Positions 11,754 to 22,710 of a stretch of 64,000 nt of DNA are shown one piece after another. The DNA lies in assembly GCA_002189035.1 (NCBI GenBank), contig CM007989.1, positions 62,001 to 126,000 on the forward strand. Direction: 5' to 3'. Source of the stretch: Utricularia gibba (Eukaryota > Streptophyta > Magnoliopsida > Lamiales > Lentibulariaceae). The notes under the pieces are model-generated. The model did no database searches. It was not told the DNA's origin and saw nothing but the letters and a program-made list of their open reading frames with translations. Position numbers and translations under genes: made by a program. Each line of letters starts with the position of its first letter. Position 1 is the first letter of the stretch.

Positions 11754-14159
11754 TCAGAAGGCTATTATACTAGAACTCGTTTTCGAACTCCCATGGAACT
11801 CTGCATCTCGATAGTTATGCCACTTCTGGTATCTCTGATGGCCTGGCAGCACAGGCCTCAGACGTTGTGCAGATGTGCACTCAATGCAGCAGCATCCCCG
11901 GACAGCATCCACACAACTGGAGCAGCATCTGCATTGGCACATGTGACTTATAAATATAATACTCAAGAGAATTCGGTGCAGAACCTCACTCTACAAAGAT
12001 AACTAGCACTCACAAGAAGAGAAGATTGCAGTCAAGATTTGCACAGTTGCGGTGTCTCAATTCTGATACTTGAGATCCACAAATGTAGCATCTAGCAAAG
12101 GGGTGTTGTTTTGGCTTCTCGCAAAAGGCTGTAGGATTGCTATCAGGGCTGTAGGTAGATGGAGGCAATGAGAGGCGGGCATCAAAAACAAACAAGTTTC
12201 CAATCCATCCCATGGAACCTTCTGTTTGCAGATAGTTGGACACGCCTCCTTTTAAAGTATACAGTCTTTTGAAACCTCGTTGCCTGTCCACAATAGAAGT
12301 TTGTTTGTTCACCATACTTGCAAAAGATCCGCTAGGCTTCCACAACAGCATAATATCAGGGGGTTGGACAATTTAAACCAAATAGCTACACGATGACATA
12401 ATATATGCACTAAAACTGCCACCTAAAAAACCATTAGTAACAAACACAAGAAACGGCTTAGTTTAGCTGATAATCAGGATAACATAAGGTGCTCAGGGAG
12501 AGGGAGTGGTTCTTACATACGCAAACAGTTCAATACATAAAAGTGGAAGAGGAAATTTATACGATCAGCATCTCACCTTAGTATTGTTGAGTACACATCA
12601 CAGCGAATTCCTCCTGTGCAGTACATCAACACATCCGTCTTTTCTTTATCAGCATTTGTCAGAGGATCAGAATCCAAAAGCTGGAAGGTCAAGACAATTA
12701 CACCAGTTATTGAAAAAAATGTAGCTAGCCAGAAATTTGCCTTACGTCTGACTCTGGTTGACCATATGAGGTGCTACGGAAGCAATCAACAACAGGCCGC
12801 TGAGCCCCATGGAAATGACCGACATCCCATTCGTAACCTGGAGATAATATAATTTCCAATTATTGCATAAACCAACAATGCAAAATATTGCTTCCCCGAT
12901 CAATGTGAAGAATCTAAACATCTATTTTAAAATCAAGATTCTATGGTTCAATGGCGCTAACCATTCCTAACATCAAGTAAAATGCAGTTACTCTCCAATG
13001 CAGGAGATGAATATGACATTTTGTTCAATTCATCCAGCCTGTATCTCCATTCAGATGGCGCAAGTGGGGTGGCTCGCATGGACAGGTCAAGCAAAGGAAG
13101 TTTAGAAGTGCCCTCTTTTAACTGCCAAAAAAATTTAAAACAAGCAGTGTTCCCCATTACTGCAATCCAAATCTCAATTCATCTAAAAACTCTCAAGATA
13201 CATATAAAAAAGCCATAAAAATCGGAATGGCATAAGAGAGATAATTAGAACCTAAGGCGATGTGGCATGCCTGTACAAGTGATGGCTTATAACGAAGCTT
13301 TAATCTTGGGAAGGCATGGCCATTCCTGGCTGGAGTGACCTGAACAAGTATATCAGAAAATCTGACATCTTGCTTCAACCATTCAACATAAGCAAAAGCG
13401 TCTTCAGAGGGCCCACTGTACTGCGCAAGGAGAAAATCAGGTTACAGGAGGACAACGAATCTGCAGTTAAGAATTCATTATGAACTAAATTACCTGTGCA
13501 TTAATTCCTTCCTCATTCAAGTATATCCTTCCATGTATGTCACGACCCTGCACTCAAACAGAACGGCATTACGACATCAGCCGATGATAAAGTGTGCGGG
13601 CATGGTACAAAAGTGCTTCCTTCCGTATTCTCAATTTCGCATATCCAATTTACAAGGGATCATTAACGTTCCCACGTTTAGACACCAACACTCACAACAC
13701 TTCATCGTCCCCGATCTCATGGCTAAACACGCCGAACTCAATCAACTCTTTCAATGCGAATAGTGGTTTATGATCTAAAATACGGCAAACAGAATAGAAG
13801 ATAAAGGCATTCAGACCGACCTGCATAAAAGAGAGGTGCCTATTGACCTCTTCTTCAGGGTCTTCAATAAACACAAGCTTATAGAAATTCACCACAACGA
13901 ATTTGTCATCATTCTTGCTATCTTTCTGGGAACCATTGCCCACCCCTACCAAGACCCCAGTTGAAGATGAAAGGGCAAAAGGCTTAAAATTTCCATCGGC
14001 TTGGTTACAATCATTGCAACGAAGACGAAATTCGGACCGAGTTACGTGCAAAGAACTGTAATTCGTTGCACCTTGATCCGCAAGAGGAATATATGTTTTG
14101 GGTTTGGAGTTGAAGACAAAAAAAGAGCTCCAGCTGATAAGAGCAGAGACGGAAGCCAT
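11754..14159 (-). CDS. STR8: Rhodanese-like domain protein, STR8/TrhO (UPF0176) type, plastid
   Basis: Eight minus-strand exons: 13821-14159, 13494-13547, 13271-13420, 12962-13121, 12746-12837, 12577-12680, 12014-12283, 11754-11928. They give 447 aa with no frame break, matching the usual length of plant STR8. Order: a serine-rich transit peptide from MASVSALIS; an N-terminal UPF0176 domain (FVVVNFYKLVFIEDPEEEV, GRDIHGRIYLNEEGINAQ); a rhodanese domain with ILLDVRNGYEW and active-site cysteine in MYCTGGIRCD; and a Cys-rich C terminus (ARCYICGSQ, CCSSCVDAVRGCCCIEC) likely to bind metal. Bacterial UPF0176/TrhO hydroxylates tRNA uridine 34, so a plastid tRNA-modification role is plausible but inferred. 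Intron 13122-13270 has a GC donor (CAG|GCATGC); the alternative GT six bases earlier would delete the conserved VQ. It lies in tandem with the HNH gene. Confidence 0.9.
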
Positions 14160-14497
14160 ACGTGGCCACTGGCCACCAAAACTGTCCGAAGTGCTTTTCA
14201 TTCGAGCAACCCCTCTTCACCTTTTGGGCCTTCAACTTAGGGCCCCTAAATGCAGCAAACTAATGGGGCTTGCATTGCGCCCAATTTTCTGGGATGTATC
14301 TCATCACTGTGCTGGTATAGTTATTGCAGTCAGCAGCGTGAGCAAAAACCCGATAACAAGCTAACTGAAAGTTGAAGTGTTCAACGTTACGATACGAAGG
14401 CTTCAACTTGCCCATTAAAGGAGCGACTGACTGTATCTTCAAGAAAAGATGAATACTTTAATGCTCTGAAAGATGAATCTGAATAGGGGAGGAGCCA

Positions 14498-15569
14498 TCA
14501 TTGAATTCGGCATCCATCATTCCCATGAACAACATTTCCATAAGCTGTGAGCTCGATAACGTCCATATCACGCCCTGGGCAATTATATTCAAAAGCAAGT
14601 TAGATGATTTTAAAGCTGGGCTGGCTGGCTGGCTGCCTCCTCTTCTATCTAATATGGCACCCAGTTACCTGAAACACGGCAGTAAGCACTCCTTTTGATG
14701 AGATCACTTCTGGATATCTCTGTTCGGTTCCCTTTGGAACGATTAGCAGTTGCCTTCGAAAATAACACCACCAATCAAGCAAGAAAGAATATGAAAAAGA
14801 CATTTAAATCAAAACAGCTTCGAAATCTACCTGCAGGACTTGACAGTTTTCTAACGTGCTTTTCCCTCCCTGCTCAATCGAGAAGAAATATTGAGCCATA
14901 AGTTTCTGAGCAAAGAGCACTATGGTTTAAAGAAAGCTTCAGCATTCAGGATGCATTCTTGTAACTACACAAAAGGATCATGAATTGATCCAGTCCTAAT
15001 CCCTTCTTTCAAAATTCGCTAATGTTTCCTCAAAAACTTCAGAGCGAAGCCTCGACATGTGGAAGGTGTGAAACATTGCGATCATGAATGCATATGCGCA
15101 GAAATCATCAGTGGAGAATCCAAAATTCGACAACTCTCCATTTACACGTATGGCAGAAGAATAGAACAGAAACTGTAATTACTAAAGTTCAAGGGGACGA
15201 TGGAGAAATAACCTTGGAATAGGGAATAATGTGGTCGTAATCATGGCAAAGGCAACCGGGGCAACCGACGAACTTCCTGAAAATGATATTGCCCAAGGGG
15301 TCACGACGCCACCGTTCTGGGTCCCGGCCCTTTACCTTTTCCGCTTTGTCCCAACACTGTTGCTTCACGCTGTGTGGAAAACTCCTAGGGTTTGACTTGT
15401 CCTCCGCCGAAATATTGAGGTTTTCAAAGAGCGCTATGTCTTCCGTCAATAGCTCCGCTGCTGAGTGAGTGGAGGCTGACCGAACCCGGCTGCCGGGCGG
15501 ACTCCTGCCTAAGGCGTATCTTCCACTGTGCCTTCTTCTAGTCTTCGTCGGAGAAGACTTTGACTCCAT
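14498..15569 (-). CDS. HNH endonuclease-domain protein
   Basis: Four exons (15213-15569, 14831-14869, 14669-14753, 14498-14574) encode 185 aa ending GCRIQ. The N-terminal third is Ser/Arg-rich and could be a targeting region. It is followed by RDPERWRRDPLGNIIFRKFV and the HNH core CPGCLCHDYDHIIPYSKGGK, then STLENCQVLQ and ANRSKGNR, which supply the DH, N and NR positions of the fold. The C terminus GRDMDVIELTAYGNV is conserved in a plant-wide single-copy family of unknown function. Exon 2 is only 39 bases. Start is ATG 15569, the first methionine after CT-rich leader. It is transcribed away from the [2Fe-2S]-TPR gene, 335 bases between start codons. Nuclease activity is inferred from the motif only. 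Confidence 0.88.
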
Positions 15570-15904
15570 TTCCCCACAGAGGACAGCGATCTCTACTTTC
15601 ACAGGTTGTATCCAGGAGGGGGGAAGAAAAGCAAAAGAAATAAAGGACCACTGCTTTCTCTCTTTTTGGTGGAAAAAAAAGGGTACTATATTTCATTTTG
15701 GTCCTCAAGATCCCCGGAAACCTCTTTCGTCTTTGGTCCCTCAGCGTCATCAACTAATCGAAGTCCTCACCTTCATCACTTCATTGGGGTTCAGGTCAAT
15801 CGTCTCCATAAATACTATTGATGCGGAATGAATGAAGAACAGGTGAATGAGAAAAGGCTATGCGAGGCATAAGCAAAGATTCACTGTAGTGACTTAGGGG
15901 GAAC
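15570..15904. promoter_or_regulatory. Bidirectional promoter, HNH / [2Fe-2S]-TPR genes
   Basis: The start codons of the two divergent genes are 335 bases apart, leaving one shared intergenic region for both promoters and 5' leaders. No clear TATA box is seen in either direction. Confidence 0.5.
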
Positions 15905-17249
15905 ATGGAAATTGTCTCATTACCTTCTAGCCGCTGTTTTCCTCGCCTCTCAAGAAGAAAACTCACCGTGGCTAAAGTGCCCTTGCCCTCGACGTCAGCT
16001 GTGCAGGAGAAGGTAGAAATAAAAGTATGTTCTAATCGCACATGTCGAAAGCAAGGATCTTTGAACACCTTCCAAGTACTCTCCGGAATCGCTCCTCCGC
16101 ACGTCACCGTAAACTCTTGCGGCTGTCTCGGCCATTGCGGTGCCGGACCTAACATCGCGGTTTTACCAAAAGGTGTTTTGTTTGGGCACTTGGGGACAGC
16201 GAGAAAAGCCGCCGATGTCATGTCCGCAGTCTGCGGTGTTGAAGATAGTGGCTACATCTGTTTGGAAGCATTGGCCTTGAGAAAGAGGGCTGAGGATGAA
16301 ATGGGTCGAGGCGATTTCACTCAGGCGTGTAGATTGCTGACACAGGCATGGTCTTGTATCCTAGCAGAAGTTCTTCTCTTAGTGTGCTGTTGGATTGCAT
16401 TAAAATATGTTACCAAATTACGGACTTGATGCTATGATCACAGGCTCTTGATCTGCAACCATTTGGTGGTGTTCACTTGATATATAAAGACAGGTTTTTG
16501 TGGCTCTGTCGTTGGTGTAGAATATTACTGGAGATATGTTGAATCAGTATTGCTCTTGATTTCTTGCTTGACACCAAGCTCTGTTGTACATAAACCAAGA
16601 GGTGAAATTTTACCTGATCATTTAACTTGTATTATCAGATCGGCTGCAAGGTTGGGAATGGGAGATATCAATGGAGCACTTGATGATGCTAGAGAGGCTA
16701 CGGTTCTTGCACCCAGTTATCCGGATGTTAGTATTCTTTGTGTCATGACTGTAACACAAAAAACTAAGAAAAGTAAACAATGGTCGTGTGCCAAATTTTG
16801 TGATCTTGAGTACCTTCGCTTCGTTTTATTAGTTTCTCCAGTAAAGTTACATGTCTTGGATTCCAACTCAGTTCAAAGTTTTACATATTTTTTGTAGGCT
16901 TATATTTGTAAGGGTGATGTTTTTATGGCAAGGGGTCAATATGATGAATCGGAAGAGTGCTATTCAATAGCCATAAACTTGGATCCATCCATTCGCAAAT
17001 CAAAATCATTCAAGGTATTTTTTTTCCTGCATTTGACTTCTTGGAACGGTTCCTTTATATTGAAATTTCCAATGAGAAAATGCTTGCTCGGGGATTATGG
17101 ACATTCTGGTTATGCATCCCTGTCAAGTTTTTGGCTTGCTGTATACGTTCATAGTTCTGAAGATTGAGTAAGGTTTATTGTTACTTCTCGCATTTCAGGC
17201 ACGAGTCCAAAAACTTCAGGAGAAGCTTGTGTCGACAAACTCAAGTTGA
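15905..17249 (+). CDS. Thioredoxin-like [2Fe-2S] ferredoxin fused to TPR repeats
   Basis: Exons 15905-16345, 16444-16493, 16639-16726, 16898-17014 and 17199-17249 give 248 aa. After a basic, Ser/Pro-rich N terminus resembling a plastid transit peptide comes a NuoE-like thioredoxin-fold [2Fe-2S] module with ligand spacing C42-x4-C47 (VCSNRTC) and C74-x3-C78 (CLGHC). From about residue 125 there are TPR-like helices (EDEMGRGDFTQACRLLTQAL, YKDRSAARLGMGDINGAL, GDVFMARGQYDESEECYSIA). Plant genomes carry such proteins annotated only as TPR-like superfamily. The first intron uses a GC donor (ACAG|GCATGG); this is required to join LLTQ to ALDLQPFGG in frame. A redox or Fe-S-dependent adaptor in the plastid is my inference; no partner is evident. 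Confidence 0.8.
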
Positions 17250-17436
17250 TTTCTTTGTCTGAGCAAGGTTTAATTGTATTGAAATGAGTTGTTGATTAAT
17301 AAACTATAGATTTGTATTTTGATTTTCCTTTAGATATCAAATTTGAATCCAGAATATTTTTTATCCCAAAATCTGCTCTCAAGCACTCACCACATGGCAG
17401 AAAAAGATTTTTTCAGTTCAATGTCATATGCTGATC

Positions 17437-18786
17437 TTACAATGATGTGGCTTTCAGTCCACAGAGAAGCACATCAAACTTCTTTACCTTATCCCACAAA
17501 CCAAAGATTTTTCCCATTTTTCCCATTTCATTCGCCATTCCACTGCGTTCTGTTTGGAAACTCTGGTCCAAAATCGCCTCTGTTTCACACCTACCCTTCT
17601 TTTCCTTGTTCTTCCTCTTTTGCTCCTCGTTCTTCTTCTCCAGCCTGTGAAGCTGCCGCTGGAGGTCTTCAATTTTCTGGCTCAGCGTATGATCCCTCTG
17701 AGAGTCCCTTGTCTCGATGACACATCTTGCAAGCTCTGCAGCCTTCCTCTTCAGGAACAGTGACTCAGATGCCAGTCCCTTGTTCTCTTCTACCAGTGCC
17801 GCCACTCTGTACTCCAAAGTTGCATTATCATTCAGCAGAATGTCTCTCTCGGATTCCAGGACATCTAGCAAGTGCTTCTGTAGCTCCAATTTCCTTGATG
17901 ACTCCCCACATGCCATCTCCGTCAGGCTAAGCTCATTAAGAAGAATATCGTTCTCCACATTCTTCAAGACCATATCGACGAAGACACCATCAGCCTCCAT
18001 CTTTTCTGGTGCATGGAATTGGAAAGACACCGAGCTCTCTGCATCTGATTGAATGGTTTCAGCTTCATCAGCCGGAAAATTTCCACTGACGGCTTGAAGA
18101 CATTTTACACGATGGTTCTTGGCAAGTGCCTGGCAATAACGGTCAGCCAACAAGAGGTAGTTGTTGTAGAGGTCCTGGAGACAGGATAGCAGATGGGGGC
18201 GTTCATTGTAATAAATGTTCGCCCTGGCGCCAAAACTGTGGCTACTGTTATCATCTCTAGGCATCTTCCTCATCACTGTTTTAATTCTCTCATCCAAATC
18301 TGTGAGATCACCAAGACTCAAGTCTCTGGATTTAATTAGGGGGAATTTTCATTGTTCCTTGTATAGCAGAAGAAACCTTTTTTTTTTCTATTGATCTTGT
18401 TGAAATTCAAAGACACAATTATTTAGGCAAGAGAAACTTAAGAAAATATGAACAGAAGCTGGAAATGGAAATTTGAAGGAGATGAAGACACACCAAAAAA
18501 GATGGCCTCAATCTTTTCTCCGGGTCCACCTCAAAAGTGGCTTCTCCCACACAAAAAAAAAGTTGTGATAATTTGAAATTTAAATCCGTCGAGAGGAACA
18601 GATGAATGGAAATGGAGTTGCAATATCAACAGTGAATAATAGGGAAAAAATGTGTATAGAGTGTTTGGTGCAATGTTGCGTACCGGCGATGGTGCAGAGA
18701 AGCCAGGATGGCTTGTCGAAGCCAAAGCTGATCGTCATCCGGGATGATGCTGCCTCCTCTCCCTCTCTTCCGTACATGCTGACCAT
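17437..18786 (-). CDS. NETWORKED (NET3-like) NAB-domain actin-binding protein
   Basis: Two exons, 18684-18786 and 17437-18299, encode 321 aa. The exon junction sits in the NAB domain: PSWLLCTIA joined to DLDERIKTVM, then GARANIYYNERPHLLSCLQD and YNNYLLLADRYCQAL, the NAB signature that binds F-actin. The remainder is largely coiled coil (RVAALVEENKGLASESLFLK, LSQKIEDLQRQLHRLEKKNE). NET proteins link actin to membranes; the short length and single coiled coil fit the NET3 group. The first exon is unusual in lacking the usual Trp-rich WWW.DSH block; its start (ATG 18786, or 18777) is a best guess, and a further upstream start in the same frame is possible. It converges on the TPR gene with about 190 bases between stops. 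Confidence 0.8.
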
Positions 18787-19362
18787 CGCTGATGAAGAAA
18801 ATGTTGGAGTAGCACTGTGAGGCATGAGGAAAATGTTGGCAGTAACACAAGAGCTCACTGAACATAGAACACACAACTATATCTGCAGTCTGGTAAACCA
18901 CCTTGCCTCGAGGCTCAGAAGCTGGAATTGGACAGTGGACTGGCCCTCGGAAGGCCGCGCCGCACCAGAGATGGCTAAGACACTTGACACAGCTACACTG
19001 CCTCTATGTATAATATATATACACACAGACACACTACAAGCACAAGGCACATGCCCCAACACATGTTCGCTTTTTCCTGTTTTCAAAATGGGATTTCTCC
19101 AAAACGATTCCATGTTTAAATTAAATGTCCCTCAATAAAAAAAAAAATCCTTAATAATCCAAAGAAGCACCATGTTATTGAATCAGCATGAGTCCAGAAA
19201 AAGACTGTTAATTATTCGAACATCGGGCATTGACGTGGGGTGCCGCCACCACAGCACAAAAGTTACGGCCAGGGCCAGTACTGGACTCGAACAAGCACGC
19301 CACATTAACTGGTAGCCAGCTGTTTCTTTTTCTTTTTTTTTTGTTCTCGATACGCTCCAGAT
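18787..19362. other. Spacer: NET promoter and FEY 3' flank
   Basis: About 575 bases of AT-rich DNA with a short TATATATA stretch near 19012-19020, which is on the side expected for the minus-strand NET gene. No gene or repeat was recognised. Confidence 0.4.
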
Positions 19363-21862
19363 TCAGTTACCAGTTTTGAGGTCAGCTGAGCCATCAAGAG
19401 GTGAAGCCGACAATTGGGAGGGTGAGGTCCTGTACTTGCATTGAACATCCTCCCCTCCTACTACAAGCCTTTCTACAGCATCAGGTGGAAGGCCGATCAA
19501 TTCAAGCGTCTTCTCCCATGCTTTGTTACATGTTTCAATGTCGTATGCTCCCTCAGATGGATTCGCAGGCCGGCAATCCTGATTGATGTAAGCACACACC
19601 GGCCAGTCCTCAGCTTTCAGGGACTCGCAGTAATCCACCATTTGTGGATCTGTAGCAGCAAAAAGTGCACTTCTGGACCCTGAAAACAGAACGAGAAGGA
19701 GGCACGAAAGGGTTTTAGTTTCTGCCTTAGGGTGGGTGGGTGGGGGGGGGGGGAATAAAAGTGAAATTGTACAGTTACCTTCTTCAGGGCCGAAAAGGAA
19801 GTATGGTATCAAATGGTACGCAGCTTGCACAATCTTCGAAAGATCTCTAGCCTGCACTACCACACAGCTTATTCGATTTGAAACAGGTCGTCAAGTTTTT
19901 GAAGAATCCTTCAAAATAATGACAAATTAGGGAGAAAATCGGGATGCATATGGGTCAGAATCTTACCACATTGGTTTGTACTATTCCAGGGGAAACACAG
20001 ACCACATTTATGCCTGATTCAGATGGCAGTTTCTTATTAAGAACGCTGCTGAACATGACCTGCATTGATTTCCCTATAGACATAAATATGAAATGGAGAA
20101 GAAGAACAAACATTACAGAACTGTGCAATGAGACTTCTAGAGTATATTCAAGTTAGCTAAGAATCCATAGAATTCAATAAGCTCTGCAAGGACAAATTTT
20201 TTAGAACCTCTGCTAGTTTACTGCTAGAATATGCAATCATGCTGCTAAATTTTCTTTTCCCAGATGCTATATTCATATCTTCAGGATCAACAAAACCAAA
20301 GTGATGCATCTGCGAAAAAAAAAAAAACATTGGTGAGTTGAACTCAATTGTACTAGACAACAACAACTGCTACATCAGAATAGGGACAGCACCACTGCCC
20401 ATAGAGATCAAAAACTTGAACACACACGAATAAAGAACGAGTTCTAAAATTCATGTAAATACAGGATATGCCACAATACATCTATAATGTACAATGTTTC
20501 CAAAATCCGAGTCCTCTCAGCAGAAAATTATATGAAGGTTCACAAATCATACGCACCCACATTCCTACCCAAATGAAATATTTGAAAAATTTATCTTGTG
20601 AATAAAGGAAATCTGTTATCGGAAAAACTTAAAAATTTACACATCACTTGCAAAACTTACAATAGAATTCACATTAACAATGCGGCTGGGTGAACTCCTA
20701 ATCAATGAAGGCAAAAGCAATATGGATAGCAGAGCTGGAGCTAGATGATTCACTTGCAGGTGTTCTTCATAGCCATCCTTGGAAAATTTTTGTGGCCCTG
20801 TAAAAATGTAAAACAGCGTGAGTTAGATAAGATTCAAATAAGAATAGAACCTTAGTATACACTCAGGAAAAAAAATCAGGCTACTCCAAAATACATCACC
20901 CCATTGCAACACATTCAAAAGATAATACACAGAAGTTCAGGGTTGTTTTGGATGAAATTGACTCATTTGACCCTGAAAGCGATTAACTGAAAGTGGTTCA
21001 CTTCTACATCTTTGAGCATGAACCTCCAATCGAAAATATTCCAGCATTGTTGATGAGGCAATGAAGAGGTCCAGAACGTGCATTCCATGATTCAGCGAAT
21101 CTTGCCACAGATTCTAGGGAAAGAAGATCAACTTCCATGACCTGCGATATTTTCACGCCAAAAAAAAGGGCAAGCTTGTGAAAGGATTCATCGGTATTAA
21201 AAAAATAAAGAAGGGAGATTTCATTCATTCCCAGGTAATGGACTTTTTTTTTTTTATTGACAGGGTTACATTGCAATCCCAGAGCAGAGTAAACCACTCT
21301 CGACAAAAATAAGCATAAGGTTGAAATGGCTAAAAAAAAAAAAAAAGAACCTTTAGCTAATTCAAGTCAGCAAGAAGTTCGGAGGAAGTTCTGACAATGT
21401 TGAAAACTCCTTTGGGGATTAAAAGGTATCGATTTACCTCAATATTAAGAGGTAAGCCCTTTCCCGACCAATTGGTTTGCCATTGGTTTATCAAGTCATT
21501 GGCCGCCCTAGGATTTCTCACGGCCATCACTACATGTCCTCCTGCTTCCGCCAGTTGCCTGCTCAAGGAGCAAACACTAGGAAGTCGATATCCATGCCGC
21601 TTGGGGAGTATTCAGGAAAAAAAAAAAAAAAACAGTGGAGAAACCTAGCAATTTCTTTCCCGATGCCTGAAGTGGAGCCGGTGACGATGAATGTGAGGTC
21701 ACTAACGGGAGGAAGAGGCAATGGATTTGGAACGTTGCTGGCAAGAATCCTCTGGAAGAGAAACTCGTAAAAGAGATAGAGCCAGGCCCTGATCCATTCA
21801 ATCCATCCCACTCCACGCTTACTCCTGTCAGTAGGCGAAGAAGAAGGAGAGGCGGTGCCCAT
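19363..21862 (-). CDS. FEY: FEY (FOREVER YOUNG) short-chain dehydrogenase/reductase
   Basis: Eight exons: 21645-21862, 21438-21558, 21024-21141, 20661-20797, 20208-20309, 19967-20059, 19779-19851, 19363-19679; 392 aa with no frame break. The N terminus has the hydrophobic WIEWIRAWLYLFYEFLFQR segment typical of FEY. The Rossmann fold follows: TGSTSGIG nucleotide loop, LPLNIEVMEVDLLSLESVAR, LINNAG, NVNSI, the catalytic YSSSK (Y-x3-K) and VCVSPGIVQTNV. The C-terminal stretch AEDWPVCAYINQDCRPANPS is specific to the FEY family. FEY is an oxidoreductase needed for leaf positioning and meristem development in Arabidopsis; its substrate is unknown. A 12-base G-run lies in the last intron. Confidence 0.93.
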
Positions 21863-22710
21863 CGTACACCCCGCAAGAGGCAATGGTTTCAAGAATGGAA
21901 TCGCGTTCCTCCTCCACCCCGCATCTGCAACCGGAGCATCCTAAAAAGAAAGTGGGCGCATTTCACAACTTTAAAAACCGATGTGGGGGTTGGGGCCCCA
22001 CACGGTCGGAAGTGAAATGGAGCAAAAGCCGCTCTCTCTCTCTCCCTCCCTCCCTCGTGGATAAATTATTTTTAAGCAGGCGTTCATCATATTTGAAGAT
22101 GAGCTCCAACCCAACCCAAAGAATGGACTGGTGTCAGCATCTCTGCGAATCTTCCCCTCCATTCTTTGCCTGCTCAGCGACGCCCACAGAAGCAAAACTT
22201 CATTTCATTTTCATGGACAGAATGTAACATTGTGTTTACCAGGCACAAAACATACACCCTGAAACTTGCCTTTCAAAATCGGAGTACTGCTCAGCCACAT
22301 CGCCGGTGACAAGAAGAACATCATCTTGGTGGGTCAGGGTGTCTCAGGTAAGAACCAACTTGGGCCACGCCCTGTTTCCTGACCAGTCGTATGCAAATTA
22401 GGTGGCGGCACAGGATTCCAGGACGATTCGGAAGGGAAGGTGGTAGGTAATACACGCTGAGTGGGAGAAGCGTGGAGATACTGAAGCACGAAGCTCATAC
22501 TGGGAGGAAGAGAATCAAGTTAAGTAACACGCAAAACAATTTTCATGGGCTGGGGAATACTGCTACCAAGCTAGACAAAGAAGCAAAAGAGGGATGAAGA
22601 AACAGAAGATGGTCTCTGCATAGCTGCCTCCAGGCTTGAGAATTTGAAGAGGTTTTAGGAGACAGCACAGAGTCTCTGGTTGCAAAGCTTCGATTCCATG
22701 TAGTAAACCT
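21863..22710. other. Spacer: FEY promoter and TGD4 3' flank
   Basis: About 850 bases with a CT-rich microsatellite near 22021-22056. On the minus strand this would lie in the FEY upstream region. No gene was recognised. Confidence 0.45.

Noticed and set aside
19260-19320. tRNA-like sequence (ACTCGAAC near a GTAGCC segment)
   Set aside because: No acceptor stem or D arm could be paired; the resemblance is limited to a T-loop-like octamer.
21234-21348. Oligo-T and oligo-A tracts as a possible SINE or retrocopy tail
   Set aside because: They fall in FEY introns, have no flanking duplications and no retrocopy body.
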